Assembly (NCBI GenBank): GCA_003417655.1
Contig: QVMW01000016.1
Location: 1 to 64,000, forward strand
DNA length: 64,000 nucleotides
Source: Rhodobacteraceae bacterium 63075
GTDB taxonomy: Bacteria > Pseudomonadota > Alphaproteobacteria > Rhodobacterales > Rhodobacteraceae
Direction: 5' to 3'
The notes beneath the pieces were generated by a model. That model saw nothing but the letters and a program-made list of their open reading frames with translations, had not been told where the DNA came from and ran no database searches. The position numbers were made by a program, and so were the translations under genes. How positions within the stretch are numbered: position 1 is the stretch's first letter; every line of letters begins with the position of its first letter. Shown in pieces: positions 51,802-61,172 of this stretch.

Positions 51802-52788
51802 CTAAAGGGTCTCTGAATACTTCAGGTCAGCCGGCGGTGGTGTAGCAGCATCGGGACGGTCCTGGCGGTGAATCTCAGCTATACATCCAGCGGCTTCTGG
51901 GCGAGGATAACCGACGAGCAGCGGTATGCGGGTTGAAAAACGAAATGGCCGCCCAATTCTTTCCTCGTATCGGGCCTTGTAACGTGCAACTTCAGCGCTG
52001 ATTTTCTCGTGATTGGCGGCCGATAGAGTTCCACCGTGGATCTGATGGAAAGTCGCTTCTCCAAACAAAGATACTAAGGTGCTCTCAGGCGTGTCAGTTG
52101 CGCGTGTAAAGAAATCAAGATTAGCCAATTCTCCGCCCGGCAGATCAAAACCTTCGTCAAACCCTCCGATCTCGTGATACATGGAGCGGCTCAGAAAGAT
52201 GAGGTTACTCTCAGCCATGCGGCCGAACCAGCCTTCCCAGTTGACGCCTGTTAGCGATGCGATCTCGAACATGCGATAGCCATTCTCGGGCCAGCCTATC
52301 TGATCTAGGAGCATATCCTCGACTTCGGCGCTATATCCGGTCTGGGCAGCCCATTTTTGCATGACGTGACCCAAGTGAAACCCGATCGTTGCCACTACAG
52401 CACGGTCAAACCGCTGTAGCGTGTCGAGCGCGAGATTGATGCAACCAGGTGTGGCAATCCGTGCGCCGTCGATCATAATTCCCACATAAGGGGCTACTGC
52501 AATGGCAACACCTTGGTTGATCGCGTTGCACGGGGACGGTTTCGCTTCATCAGAGCTTATGGGTAAGTAGCGAAAATTAGGCCCGAAGCTTTCAACCCAT
52601 GAGCGCTCTGGAGCTAAGTCCGAACCGTTGTCTACCACAATTACTTCATAGTCTTCCGCTTCCACTCCGGTTTGATAGGCAATCGACAGTGAATGCAAGG
52701 ATCGCGCGGCCTCGCGCGCCATGTTGTAGAGAATGATCACAATGGAAAGCTTGGGTGAAGCGCGTTTGTCTGGATGGACAGGTTGCAA
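51802..52788 (-). CDS. GT2-family glycosyltransferase (paralogue)
   Basis: A 328-residue GT-A family 2 glycosyltransferase. It has LSIVIILYNMAREAARSL, VIVVDNGSDLAPE, and GIMIDGARIATPG. It starts at TTG (52788) because no ATG fits before the domain; the ribosome-binding site is weak. It is a paralogue of the protein at 48697-49608, with the same motif order and a HQIHGGTLS / HQFHGGVAT region near the C-terminus. It is noticeably AT-richer than most of the window. Confidence 0.83.
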   Translation of the reverse strand: MQPVHPDKRASPKLSIVIILYNMAREAARSLHSLSIAYQTGVEAEDYEVIVVDNGSDLAPERSWVESFGPNFRYLPISSDEAKPSPCNAINQGVAIAVAPYVGIMIDGARIATPGCINLALDTLQRFDRAVVATIGFHLGHVMQKWAAQTGYSAEVEDMLLDQIGWPENGYRMFEIASLTGVNWEGWFGRMAESNLIFLSRSMYHEIGGFDEGFDLPGGELANLDFFTRATDTPESTLVSLFGEATFHQIHGGTLSAANHEKISAEVARYKARYEERIGRPFRFSTRIPLLVGYPRPEAAGCIAEIHRQDRPDAATPPPADLKYSETL

Positions 52789-52890
52789 AAGAGACCTACC
52801 GTCAGTGCAGTTATTAGATATTTGTTGATTTGGAATGCGGAGGAAGGACCGCTTCTCAGATTTCGCGATCCTTCCAGCATCTGCGATGGT

Positions 52891-54072
52891 TTATTGCAAA
52901 TCAGCCAACATCGCTTCCAGTTCCTTCACGCGCGAATTGAGCTGATCGATGTAGATATGTGCATGTTCCAGCTCGTTGATCATGCCGGTCAGCTTTGCGT
53001 TGACGTTGGTCGGGCCGTTTCTGGTCGGGCCGATTGCGGGCAAATACTTGTTGGCCCACATCGCGTTTGCGTGGTCCTCGATGGATGGGACCGTGTAGAC
53101 TTCAGGGTCGAACACCGCGTCACAGGGGCTTGCCGTCGTGCAGGTGCCGATATCGGTGATGATGCCAGCCGGGCTGAACGTGGCGAAAAGGTTGCTGGAG
53201 TCGTTGGTGCCAGCGATTTTCACTTCGTTGTCTCCGAAGATCACCTGTGATTGAGGGCTGCCGGCCGCATTCAGGGCGACGAAGCGGCGATTGGTGGAGT
53301 CGGTTTGCATGCGGACCTGAACGGCGTTGTCGTCAGTGCTCTTGACATCGATCACCTTGACACCGTCGCCTTCGAACAGCGCCAATGTCACGGCTTCGTC
53401 GTCCTGAACATGCAAAGGCGCATCAGGGCTTGTGCCCGCGCCCATGCCCACATGGTTGTTCGCCCCAACAACAAGCGAGTTGGAATCGGCACCGGGAAAG
53501 ATTCTGAGCGGCAGTTGGGACCCGTTGCTTGCATCACGCACGAAGAAGTTCGTTTCATTCCCCGCGATGTCCCATGTCTGGGCCGCGAAGCCCGAGGAGC
53601 CGTCCTGCTCCAGCCGCAGCGTCGGCGTGTTGCCCTGTTTCACATGCAGATCGACCGACGGCGTGGCGGTGCCGAAGCCGACCTTGTTGTTGTCGGCCAG
53701 GTAAAGCTGGTGGGAACGGGTGTTGGCTTCGATGGTGAAGGGGGTGCGGCCAGCGTCAACATCGTCGATGGAGAACTTGTTCAAACCACCGTTTGTCGAC
53801 TCGTTCGCCGTCAATTGCCAGTCCACGGTTGGAAAGCTGGCGGAGCTGGACGTGTCCTGGAACTTGATGCGCGTGTTGTTTTCCTTCATGCGGATCGTGT
53901 CGAAGCCGAAGCTCTCGCCGTTTACACAATCAAAGCCGACACAGAGTGAGCCGTTCACGATTACATCATCGTTAAAGACCTGGTCTGCCCTGACGGCTCC
54001 GGTACCCAGCACCAATGCACCGGCACCGGCGATAACCCCGGCAGCGAGTAGGTTTTGAGAAATAACTTTCAT
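52891..54072 (-). CDS. Secreted fibre-like protein A with C-terminal coiled coil
   Basis: A 393-residue secreted protein with an N-terminal signal peptide (about 1-29, ending AVRA). It has a Cys pair (SLCVGFDC), then beta-rich repeats of the tail-fibre type (KVGFGTATPSVDLHV, TPTLRLEQDGSSGF, HVGMGAGTSPDAPLHV). A second Cys pair (CTTASPC) follows, then a conserved C-terminal block (FDPEVYTVPSI, LPAIGPT) and a heptad coiled coil (INELEHAHIYIDQLNSRVKE). It is paralogous to the protein at 57627-58799. The layout suggests a trimeric surface or extracellular fibre. It is a candidate substrate of the adjacent type II secretion system; this is inference. Confidence 0.82.
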   Translation of the reverse strand: MKVISQNLLAAGVIAGAGALVLGTGAVRADQVFNDDVIVNGSLCVGFDCVNGESFGFDTIRMKENNTRIKFQDTSSSASFPTVDWQLTANESTNGGLNKFSIDDVDAGRTPFTIEANTRSHQLYLADNNKVGFGTATPSVDLHVKQGNTPTLRLEQDGSSGFAAQTWDIAGNETNFFVRDASNGSQLPLRIFPGADSNSLVVGANNHVGMGAGTSPDAPLHVQDDEAVTLALFEGDGVKVIDVKSTDDNAVQVRMQTDSTNRRFVALNAAGSPQSQVIFGDNEVKIAGTNDSSNLFATFSPAGIITDIGTCTTASPCDAVFDPEVYTVPSIEDHANAMWANKYLPAIGPTRNGPTNVNAKLTGMINELEHAHIYIDQLNSRVKELEAMLADLQ

Positions 54073-54123
54073 TCAGTCTTCCTTTGTTGTGGTCTGGCCG
54101 TTTGCATCCGTTCGGCACGGAAG

Positions 54124-54546
54124 TCAGCCGTCTTCTTCCTTAATTTCTTCAGGCGTTATGATAACCCCGCGGGACACGATGAACCGCCCGGTCGTATAAA
54201 ATGGCTTGCGGGTGGTGCCGCTTGCCTTGTCGCCGCGTCCATTGTCGACTTTATTGACGCTCTCGACCTCTTCCTCGGTCGCAGCGCTCAGCTCATAGCG
54301 GTATACGCCGTCCTGAACCTCGTCACTTTGCAGCTGAAAGACCGGCGTGCCGCTCTCGGCAAAGATCTTCGTGATCTTGCCGTTCGGAGCGACGACGGTC
54401 AGCGACGCATTGCTCAAACCTGTCCAGTTTTCAAACCAGACGGCATTGGAATTGTGCTGTTGCACCGGCTCAGCGGCCCAAGCGGCGACTGTTGTGCCGA
54501 GTGACAGCACAGCGCCCAGGATGAAGTTTTGCAAATACGTCGTCAT
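54124..54546 (-). CDS. Small secreted protein of unknown function
   Basis: A 140-residue protein with a signal peptide (about 1-24, ending AWA). The mature part is short, predicted beta-rich (ASLTVVAPNGKITKIF, DGVYRYELSAATEEEVE) and ends acidic (PEEIKEEDG). No family is recognised. The ATG at 54546 with GGAGA upstream is preferred over a longer frame. It lies between the Sel1-repeat and fibre genes in one direction, so it may be an accessory of the exported fibre. Confidence 0.75.
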   Translation of the reverse strand: MTTYLQNFILGAVLSLGTTVAAWAAEPVQQHNSNAVWFENWTGLSNASLTVVAPNGKITKIFAESGTPVFQLQSDEVQDGVYRYELSAATEEEVESVNKVDNGRGDKASGTTRKPFYTTGRFIVSRGVIITPEEIKEEDG

Positions 54547-54666
54547 CAGCGTCTCCGCGAGTGCATTTGACCAACGAGTTACTAACGACACAAAAAACAG
54601 AAACAAAAAAGCGCGCCAAACGCGTTGAGACGATGTTTACCACAAAACGGTTGGATTGGTAAGAAA

Positions 54667-55872
54667 TTATTCACTCTGCGCAGCGGCGCGGGCTTGGGCC
54701 TCGTTAACTTGCTCGGGCGTCATCTTCGCCCCTAGTTTGTCGATCAGCCCGCCGGCGTCCTGCTGACCGGACCGGGCCGCCAGTGTCAGCCACATCCGCC
54801 CAAGCACATAGTCTTGAGGGACGCCGCGCCCGTCGAAGTAGAGCAGACCCAGATTGCGCATAGCGGGACCATGGCCTGCCGAGGCTGCGGCCTTGAAAAG
54901 GGCGGCGGCCTCGGCATCCGTTGCCAGACCCGCTTCGGTCGTCTGAGACAGATACCAGCCCAGCTGAAACTGCGCCACTGGGTCGCCCGCGTCTGCGGAT
55001 TGGCGCAACAGAGCGATGGCGTCGTCTCCTTCCGGCAATGGACGCAGGCGGGGATCATAACGAAGGGATGGCGCATCATCGCCGGACCCAGTTCCCAGCC
55101 CGGCCTGGCGGTAGAGCTCGGTTGCCCGGGCTTCGTCCAAGGGGACGCCGAAGCCGTTTTCATACATCACGCCGAGATTTCGCATGGCACCGGGAAGCCC
55201 GGCATCTGCTGCGGCCGCGAACAGGTCGGCTGCCTTGCTGTAGTCCTGCGGGACACCGTTGCCGCGCACATGCAAGAGCCCGAGGTTGTTCTGAGCGCGG
55301 GGGTGGCCCTGTTCTGCGGCGACCTGATAAAGTTCGAGCGCGCGGGAAAAATCCTGCTCGATGCCCTCACCCTCCTGGAGCAGCATGCCAAGGCTGACCA
55401 CGGCGTCCATGTGCCCGGCCTCGGCTGCCTGCGCATAGGCCCGTGCCGCTGCGGCGGGGTTCGAAGACCCGTCCGCGCCGTTTTCCAGCACCAAGCCCAG
55501 ATCGTAGATATACTGCGCCCCGCCCGTATCTGCAGCCGCTCTGAGCCAACGCAGTGCCAGCGCCTGATCCCGAGCGACTCCAAGGCCGGCGTGATAATAC
55601 CGACCAAGCAGGTTTTGAGCGGCAGGATCGCCTGCTTCGGCGGCGCGGGCGGCCCATTCGGCAGCGGCGCCATAGTTCTGCGCGACGGCTTTGCCCTCGT
55701 GATACAGTCGCGCGAGGGCGAATTGCGCGGATGCGTCGCCAGAATCGGCGCGTTTGGTCAGATCTTGCAGGGTGGCTTCCTGCGCGCCCAGTGGAGCGCT
55801 GGACAATGCAAGGGCCAGAAGGGCCGCACATGTACAAGTCGCGCGCGAAGTCCGCGAAAAAAGATGAATCAT
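54667..55872 (-). CDS. Periplasmic Sel1-repeat protein
   Basis: A 401-residue protein with an N-terminal signal peptide (about 1-30, ending LGAQ) followed by about eight Sel1/TPR-like repeats of 36 residues, each with a G-x-G-V-x-x-D-like loop (GNGVPQDYSKAADLF, GFGVPLDEARATELY, GRGVPQDYVLGRMW). Sel1 proteins are scaffolds for protein complexes. The start overlaps the stop of the larger Sel1 protein upstream by 4 bases, so the two are co-expressed. Confidence 0.9.
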   Translation of the reverse strand: MIHLFSRTSRATCTCAALLALALSSAPLGAQEATLQDLTKRADSGDASAQFALARLYHEGKAVAQNYGAAAEWAARAAEAGDPAAQNLLGRYYHAGLGVARDQALALRWLRAAADTGGAQYIYDLGLVLENGADGSSNPAAAARAYAQAAEAGHMDAVVSLGMLLQEGEGIEQDFSRALELYQVAAEQGHPRAQNNLGLLHVRGNGVPQDYSKAADLFAAAADAGLPGAMRNLGVMYENGFGVPLDEARATELYRQAGLGTGSGDDAPSLRYDPRLRPLPEGDDAIALLRQSADAGDPVAQFQLGWYLSQTTEAGLATDAEAAALFKAAASAGHGPAMRNLGLLYFDGRGVPQDYVLGRMWLTLAARSGQQDAGGLIDKLGAKMTPEQVNEAQARAAAQSE

Positions 55873-57482
55873 TCCTCGACCATTATGCTTTGTTCGGTAG
55901 CGGGAGGTTGTGGCTCTTCGTTTTCGAACCAGTTTCGCGCGGCGGTCTGTGCGCGGGCAAGGTCCTCTGGTGTCATCAGCGCACTGACAGTCTCACGAAG
56001 CTCGGCTGCCCTCAACTGGCCAAGGGTGGCGGCTATATTGAACCACTTATGCGCCGCGACATAGTCCAGATCGACATGGCTGCCTGTCATGTACATCTCG
56101 CCCAGACGGGCTTGCGCAACGGCATCGCCGGCCCGGGCTGCCTGTTCGCGCAGCCGAGCCCCCTCGGCTGCGGTAGCATCGTCTTTCAGGTAAAGGCCGG
56201 CGAGCCCGGCCTGAGCATCACGAATGCCGGCTGCGGCCTGCTCGGCTAGCCAGTTCATGGCGGCTTCATCGCCCTGTTCTGCTGCATAAAGCGCCCATGG
56301 AATCGCGCTTTGCGGGGCAATTCGACCCTCAAGATCGCCCGAGGCGGCGAGTCGGGCGAGACGGCGGGCTGCAAGGCCTGCATCCGGTGTCTCAAGCGCC
56401 TGGCGATAGAGCGCAATGGCGCGGCCCATGTCCTGCTCGACCCCGCGCCCTTCCTGGTAGAAGCTGCCGAGCGCAACCTTGGCCCGGCCGAGTCCGTATT
56501 CGCTCGCGCGAGCATACCACTCCGCAGCTGCCTTGTCGTCTTGCGCGACGCCCAAGCCATTGGCATATGCGAATCCCAGATTGCCCATCGCCCCCGGGTC
56601 TCCGGCCTTGGCTGCCGCGTTCAGCCAGCGCAGGCCTTCCTCCGTGTTCTGCGCGACGTCTTCGCCTTTGAGGTAGTAGGTGCCGAGGTTGCGCTGCGCA
56701 ATTGGCAATCCGCGTTCGGCGGCTCGTCGATACCATTTGATCGCGGTGGAAAGGTTTTGTGAAACCCCGCGACCTGTTTCGAACGCGATGGCGAGAAAGT
56801 ACTGTGCTTCGACGTGGTTGTTTTCCGCGGCGCGCTCGAGCCAGTCAACGGCGCTTTCTTCGTTCCGCTCCGTGCCGATCCCGCGTGAATAGTAGCGGCT
56901 CAGCTCAAATTGGGCCGGGGCATATTGCTGTTGCGCCGCAGCCAGCATCCAGGTGAAGGCCGCGTCGGTATCCGCCTCGACGCCTTCTGCTTTGGTATGG
57001 AGCAGGCTGAGGTAATACTGGGCCTCCGCATTTCCGAGAGCAGCCGCGCGGGTCAGAAGGCCAGCGGCTTTCTCCGGATCCCGCTTCAGCCCGGTCTGTG
57101 TGTCCTGGTCTTCAGAGATGTTGCTGAGGTAGATTCGTCCCAGCAGGCTCATCGCCTCAGCATGATTTTTCTCGGCAGCCCGGCTCAGCCAGAGCACCGC
57201 GCCGGGAAGGTCTTTCGGCCCGCCACGCCCCATTGCCAGCACGCGGCCATAGCGATATTGGGCCAGCGCGGTCCCGTCTTGTTCCGCCAGCTGTTTCAGC
57301 CCTTGGCGGACGAACCCGAAATCGCCCTGTTGCCAGGCCTGTTCGATCTCGGCCATGGTTGGTGCTTCTGCGGCATTGTCCTGCTTGCCTTGCGACAGAA
57401 CCGGTGTGGCGAGAACTATACAGATGACGAGCCAGCTCAGGCCGAGCAGACGGAAATCCGGGATTGGGCGGTTGCGTTTCAT
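55869..57482 (-). CDS. Large periplasmic Sel1-repeat protein
   Basis: A roughly 537-residue Sel1-repeat protein with a signal sequence (residues 1 to about 31; LLGLSWLVICIVLATPVLS) and around 12 repeats (for example GIGTERNEESAVDWLERAAE, GRGVSQNLSTAIKWYRRAAE, GLGVAQDDKAAAEWYARASE). The start at 57482 is chosen for the signal peptide; in-frame starts at 57506 and 57521 are possible and the ribosome-binding site is weak. It sits downstream of the fibre-B gene and overlaps the smaller Sel1 gene. Confidence 0.9.
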   Translation of the reverse strand: MKRNRPIPDFRLLGLSWLVICIVLATPVLSQGKQDNAAEAPTMAEIEQAWQQGDFGFVRQGLKQLAEQDGTALAQYRYGRVLAMGRGGPKDLPGAVLWLSRAAEKNHAEAMSLLGRIYLSNISEDQDTQTGLKRDPEKAAGLLTRAAALGNAEAQYYLSLLHTKAEGVEADTDAAFTWMLAAAQQQYAPAQFELSRYYSRGIGTERNEESAVDWLERAAENNHVEAQYFLAIAFETGRGVSQNLSTAIKWYRRAAERGLPIAQRNLGTYYLKGEDVAQNTEEGLRWLNAAAKAGDPGAMGNLGFAYANGLGVAQDDKAAAEWYARASEYGLGRAKVALGSFYQEGRGVEQDMGRAIALYRQALETPDAGLAARRLARLAASGDLEGRIAPQSAIPWALYAAEQGDEAAMNWLAEQAAAGIRDAQAGLAGLYLKDDATAAEGARLREQAARAGDAVAQARLGEMYMTGSHVDLDYVAAHKWFNIAATLGQLRAAELRETVSALMTPEDLARAQTAARNWFENEEPQPPATEQSIMVEE

Positions 57483-57626
57483 TTGGAGTGTCGTCCGAAA
57501 TACCATTTCAATCCAAGGCAACCTAACTCAAAGCCAAGGGCAAGGCCATTGCAAGCATTACGCCAAATGAAAAAGGACGAACCGGCATTGCAGCTGGGCC
57601 ATCGGATCATTCAATGATGTCCGGGG

Positions 57627-58799
57627 TCAATCGGACAATCGGTCTTCCAGGTGAATCACACGCGCCTTCAGCGTCTCGATATTGGATCCCATCTCCTTGA
57701 TGGTTTCGTGCTGCTCGGCAATATAGATATGCGCCACCTCCAGCTCATGGATCACCCCGCCCATCTTCTCGGTGAGGTTGATCGGAGCGTGGGGCTTTGT
57801 CGGACCAATGGCGGGCAGGTGTTTCTGCGCCCACATCTGCGCCGCGCGCGCCTCGATATCCGGCACCTCGAAGACCTCCGGGTCGAAGACCGCATCGCAG
57901 GGGCCGGGGTTGCAGGTGGGCCCCTGGGAGACGATGCCATCGGGGCCGACGCTCAGCCAAAGGTTCGCGCCGGAATCCGTCTCGCCGGTGAAGTTGATCC
58001 GGTCATCGAGGAAGATGAGCTGACTCTTCACCTCGTTGGCGTTGTTCACCGCGAGGAAGCGGCGGTTTTCGCTGTCGGTGCGGAAACGGACCTGAACGGG
58101 GCCACCGTCGCCGCTTTCGAAATAGGCCAGTTGCACGCCGTCGCCCTTGGTGTGCAGCTTTCCTTCGGGGGCGGCCGCACCCATGCTGATATCCCCATCG
58201 TCGTCGATAAACAAACTGTTGCTGGAAGCGCCCGGGCGGATACGGAAAGGCAATGCGCTGCCGTTGGTTACGTCGCGAATGAAAAAGTTGGTCTCGTTCC
58301 CGGCCACGTCCCAGGTCTGTGCGCCGAAGCCGCTGCTGCCATCCTGTTCAAGTCGTAATGTGGGTGTGTCACCAGAGACGCTATGAATATCCGTCGCGGG
58401 ATTCGCAGTTCCTGAGCCAATATTTCCCTGACTGCTCACGACGAGCGAATTGGAAGGAGCATTGGCTTCAAGTGTGAAGATGTCCCGGTTGGCCGTGGCG
58501 TCGATGACGCGGAAGTATTCATCGCCGCCATTTGCACTCGAGTTTACCTCGATACGCCAGTCCTGGTCGGCAAACCCTCCTGCAGCCGCTGAGGTGTCAT
58601 CGAAATGGATGCGCAGATTGTTCTCCTTGAGCCGTATCGTGTCGAAGCCATAGCTCTCCGAATTGGCGCAATCAGAGCCGACGCAGAGTGAATTGTGGAT
58701 CGTGGTGTTGGAATTGATCACGTTCTGAGCTTGCGCAACCGTGGCGGCGAGGCCAAGAGTGGCTGCTATCAAAAATCCGCGAGTTGATTGATGCGTCAT
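57627..58799 (-). CDS. Secreted fibre-like protein B (paralogue)
   Basis: A 390-residue secreted protein with a signal peptide (about 1-24, ending AQA). It mirrors the protein at 52891-54072: SLCVGSDC, ESYGFDTIRLKENN, TPTLRLEQDGSSGFGAQTWD, CNPGPCDAVFDPEV, LPAIGPT and a coiled-coil end (VIHELEVAHIYIAEQHETIK). The shared Cys pairs, fibre repeats and C-terminal block suggest a common assembly. It leads the minus-strand block running to 48697. Confidence 0.83.
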   Translation of the reverse strand: MTHQSTRGFLIAATLGLAATVAQAQNVINSNTTIHNSLCVGSDCANSESYGFDTIRLKENNLRIHFDDTSAAAGGFADQDWRIEVNSSANGGDEYFRVIDATANRDIFTLEANAPSNSLVVSSQGNIGSGTANPATDIHSVSGDTPTLRLEQDGSSGFGAQTWDVAGNETNFFIRDVTNGSALPFRIRPGASSNSLFIDDDGDISMGAAAPEGKLHTKGDGVQLAYFESGDGGPVQVRFRTDSENRRFLAVNNANEVKSQLIFLDDRINFTGETDSGANLWLSVGPDGIVSQGPTCNPGPCDAVFDPEVFEVPDIEARAAQMWAQKHLPAIGPTKPHAPINLTEKMGGVIHELEVAHIYIAEQHETIKEMGSNIETLKARVIHLEDRLSD

Positions 58800-58834
58800 T
58801 TCTTAATTCTCCCATCATGCATTTTTCATGCCGA

Positions 58835-58857
58835 TCATTTGCTTGAAAAACAAATGA
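58835..58857. promoter_or_regulatory. Inverted repeat upstream of fibre-protein B
   Basis: TCATTTG (58835-58841) and CAAATGA (58851-58857) form a 7-bp inverted repeat with 9-base spacing, 36 bases upstream of the fibre-B start. It could be an operator or part of the 5' leader. The surrounding 166-base region is AT-rich relative to flanks. No regulator gene is nearby to pair it with. Confidence 0.35.
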
Positions 58858-58965
58858 ACCGAATTGCAATTCACCCTAGTCCGCACCGTGAAATCCTCCC
58901 GAAGGAACCGCAGACCCTTGGATCATATCAGGAATTGCCCAACTTTTGAAGCGAAGTGTCGCGAG

Positions 58966-59733
58966 TCAACCTGACAGCCGCAGTGAGACCCAAAGCACGG
59001 CGCTGGCGGCGGCAAGGGCTGCGCCGAAGGGAAGGGGCCGTGTCGGCCTCAGCGCATGGGGTGAGCGGGCCCGTCCCGCCAATGCCACGGCCAAGGCTGT
59101 CACGCTGGCGAGAAGCAGCATAAGCGGCAGTTCGTAGGGCCCCAGCGCCGCTCCGAGCCCTGCCATCAGCTTCACGTCACCCATACCGAGCCCCTCGCGG
59201 CCGCGCAAGCGGTAATACCCCCAGCGCAGCAGCCAGAACGTGCCTGCCCCGATCGCAGCACCAAGCAATGCACCCGCCAAGGTGACATGGGGCGTCAGCC
59301 AGGCCAGCGTCAAGGCTGTGACAAGAAGAGTACCTGTCAGCGGGTCGGGCAGGCGGAATGACAGAAGGTCAGAGGCGACGAGGGTCAGCAACACCCAAAG
59401 GAAGATCGCCGAGAGCCAGGCCTCGGTCGTGGTCTGGCTCAGGATGATCGCCACCACCGCGCAGCCGATGGCGAGGATCTCCATGTCGAGTAGCCAGGGC
59501 GGAATCGGGGCGCCGCAGGACCGGCAGTGACCGGCCGAAAGGGAAAAGGACACCAATGGGATCAGGTCGCGCGCGCTCAGGGGGCGCTTGCAACTGCGAC
59601 AGGCGGACCGGGTGAAGACGACATCCTCGCCCCGGGGCAGGCGATCGGCCAGCAGGGCCAGGAAGGAGCCGACGGCGGGGCTGACGAGGACAAGGAGTAA
59701 CGAGCCTAACATGTATCGTCTGATAAGGTGCAT
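58966..59733 (-). CDS. gspO: Prepilin peptidase of the type II secretion system
   Basis: A 255-residue inner-membrane bifunctional prepilin leader peptidase/methyltransferase. The two zinc-type CxxC pairs (CRSCKRPL and CRSCGAPI), an Asp region SDLLSFRLPDPLTG and the GMGDVKLMAGLG motif with the catalytic Asp pair are all present. It processes the pseudopilins GspG-K encoded divergently beside it. The ATG at 59733 is used. Confidence 0.94.
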   Translation of the reverse strand: MHLIRRYMLGSLLLVLVSPAVGSFLALLADRLPRGEDVVFTRSACRSCKRPLSARDLIPLVSFSLSAGHCRSCGAPIPPWLLDMEILAIGCAVVAIILSQTTTEAWLSAIFLWVLLTLVASDLLSFRLPDPLTGTLLVTALTLAWLTPHVTLAGALLGAAIGAGTFWLLRWGYYRLRGREGLGMGDVKLMAGLGAALGPYELPLMLLLASVTALAVALAGRARSPHALRPTRPLPFGAALAAASAVLWVSLRLSG

Positions 59734-59799
59734 GACCGTGATTGTCAGCCTGAAGATGCGACTCTAGTATGGCCACGGATTGCTGATGAGGATTATTCG

Positions 59800-60294
59800 A
59801 TGACATGCACCGCCGCCCCAGTGCTGCCGACGGACCGCGAGGCAGGCCACGGGCCTGCTGCGACGGTAGGCCGGCGTGATGCCGGCTTCTCTTTGCTGGA
59901 GCTGATGGTCGTCGTCGTGATCCTGTCAATTCTGGCGCTGGTGATCGTGCCGCGGGTCATTGACCGGCCCGATCAGGCACGGGTCGCGCGCGCGCAATCC
60001 GATATCGCGGCGATTTCCAGTGCCGTGAACCTCTACCGGCTCGACAACTTCCGCTACCCGACAACGGAACAAGGGCTGGAGGCGCTTGTCAGCCGGCCGA
60101 CCACGGAGCCTGCCGCGCCCAACTGGGCGACCAACGGCTATATGGACCGTGTGCCGGTGGACCCTTGGGGCCAGCCCTATCAATACCTCTCTCCCGGCGT
60201 GCACGGGGATTTCGACGTGTTTTCCTACGGGGCTGATGGTGTTCAGGGCGGATCGGGCGCAAACGCGGATATAGGCTCGTGGAGCGACAGTTGA
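59800..60294 (+). CDS. gspG: Major pseudopilin GspG
   Basis: A 164-residue type II secretion major pseudopilin. The prepilin cleavage context is RRDAG/FSLLELMVVVVI, with Glu at +5. The C-terminal GspG signature is present: YRLDNFRYPTTEQGLEALV, VPVDPWGQPYQYL, FDVFSYGADGV. The ATG at 59800 has GAGGA upstream, but gives a leader of about 28 residues, longer than usual. Its stop overlaps gspH by 16 bases. Confidence 0.94.
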   Translation: MTCTAAPVLPTDREAGHGPAATVGRRDAGFSLLELMVVVVILSILALVIVPRVIDRPDQARVARAQSDIAAISSAVNLYRLDNFRYPTTEQGLEALVSRPTTEPAAPNWATNGYMDRVPVDPWGQPYQYLSPGVHGDFDVFSYGADGVQGGSGANADIGSWSDS

Positions 60295-60755
60295 GGCATG
60301 GCCTTTCGCCACGGTTAGGCGGTGAGCACGGGTTTTCCCTGATCGAACTGCTGGTGGTGATCGCCGTGCTTGCCATACTGAGTGTCGGGGCCACCCTGGT
60401 AGTGAGCCGTGGTGGAGACACATCCGAGACCGCAGCCGACATGACCCGCTTTCAGACGAACTACATGACCCTGCGAGCCTTGGCCATTCAGGGTCGCGAA
60501 ATGCGTGGCCTCACTGTGCAGGGCGCGGGGATGCGGCGGGCGCGATTGGGCGAGGATGGTTGGGTTCAGGCCAGCTCGGTGCAGCCTTGGCGCGGCCTGG
60601 TCAACTTTTCCGAGCAGGCCGAGGCCTATGAGCCGGGCGGACCGGATATCCGCTTCCTGGCCAATGGTCGCACGAGCGCCTTTTCCATCGGGTTTGGCGT
60701 TGCTGGTCGCTGCCGGAGCGATGGCTGGAGTGGATTGACTTGCGAGGAGGGCTGA
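60279..60755 (+). CDS. gspH: Minor pseudopilin GspH
   Basis: A 158-residue minor pseudopilin of the GspH family, with cleavage site GGEHG/FSLIELLVVIAVLAIL. The C-terminal part is short and Gly-rich (PDIRFLANGRTSAFSIGFG). The start is GTG at 60279, within the gspG end; a TTG 12 bases later is the alternative. It stands in the conserved G-H-I-J-K order. Confidence 0.88.
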   Translation: MERQLRHGLSPRLGGEHGFSLIELLVVIAVLAILSVGATLVVSRGGDTSETAADMTRFQTNYMTLRALAIQGREMRGLTVQGAGMRRARLGEDGWVQASSVQPWRGLVNFSEQAEAYEPGGPDIRFLANGRTSAFSIGFGVAGRCRSDGWSGLTCEEG

Positions 60756-60756
60756 A

Positions 60757-61170
60757 ATGATGTCCCGGTCGAGTAAAAAGCCGCCCTCGAAACCGCGCCG
60801 CAGGACCCGGTGCACCACAATGGGCCTGACCCTGCTGGAGCTTGTCGTGGCGGTGATGGTTCTGTCGGTGGGCTCGATCGCGGCCTTGCGTGCGACAGAT
60901 CAATCCCGAGTGGCCATCGGCGGTATGCCTTCCCGGGTTCTGGCGCAGATCGTTGCGCGCAACAGGGCACAGGAATTGCAGCTCTACGGCGGGCAGGGCG
61001 CGCAGGCGCTGCCGGGCGAGGTCGAGATGGGCGGGCGGCAGTTCAAGGTGACGGTCCAGACGGCGACCACGGCTGCGGGGCTTGTCGAGGCAGTCATAAC
61101 TGTTCGTGGCCCCGATGGGCCGGGGGCGCATCTCGTCGCCTATGTGAAACCGAACGGACCGGGCTCTTGA
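60757..61170 (+). CDS. gspI: Minor pseudopilin GspI
   Basis: A 137-residue minor pseudopilin with a basic leader (SSKKPPSKPRRRTR) and the site TTMG/LTLLELVVAVMVLSVGS. The family feature ARNRAQELQLYG follows. It lies 1 base after gspH, with GAGGAGGGC as ribosome-binding site. It forms the pseudopilus tip with GspJ and GspK. Confidence 0.9.
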   Translation: MMSRSSKKPPSKPRRRTRCTTMGLTLLELVVAVMVLSVGSIAALRATDQSRVAIGGMPSRVLAQIVARNRAQELQLYGGQGAQALPGEVEMGGRQFKVTVQTATTAAGLVEAVITVRGPDGPGAHLVAYVKPNGPGS

Positions 61171-61172
61171 CG

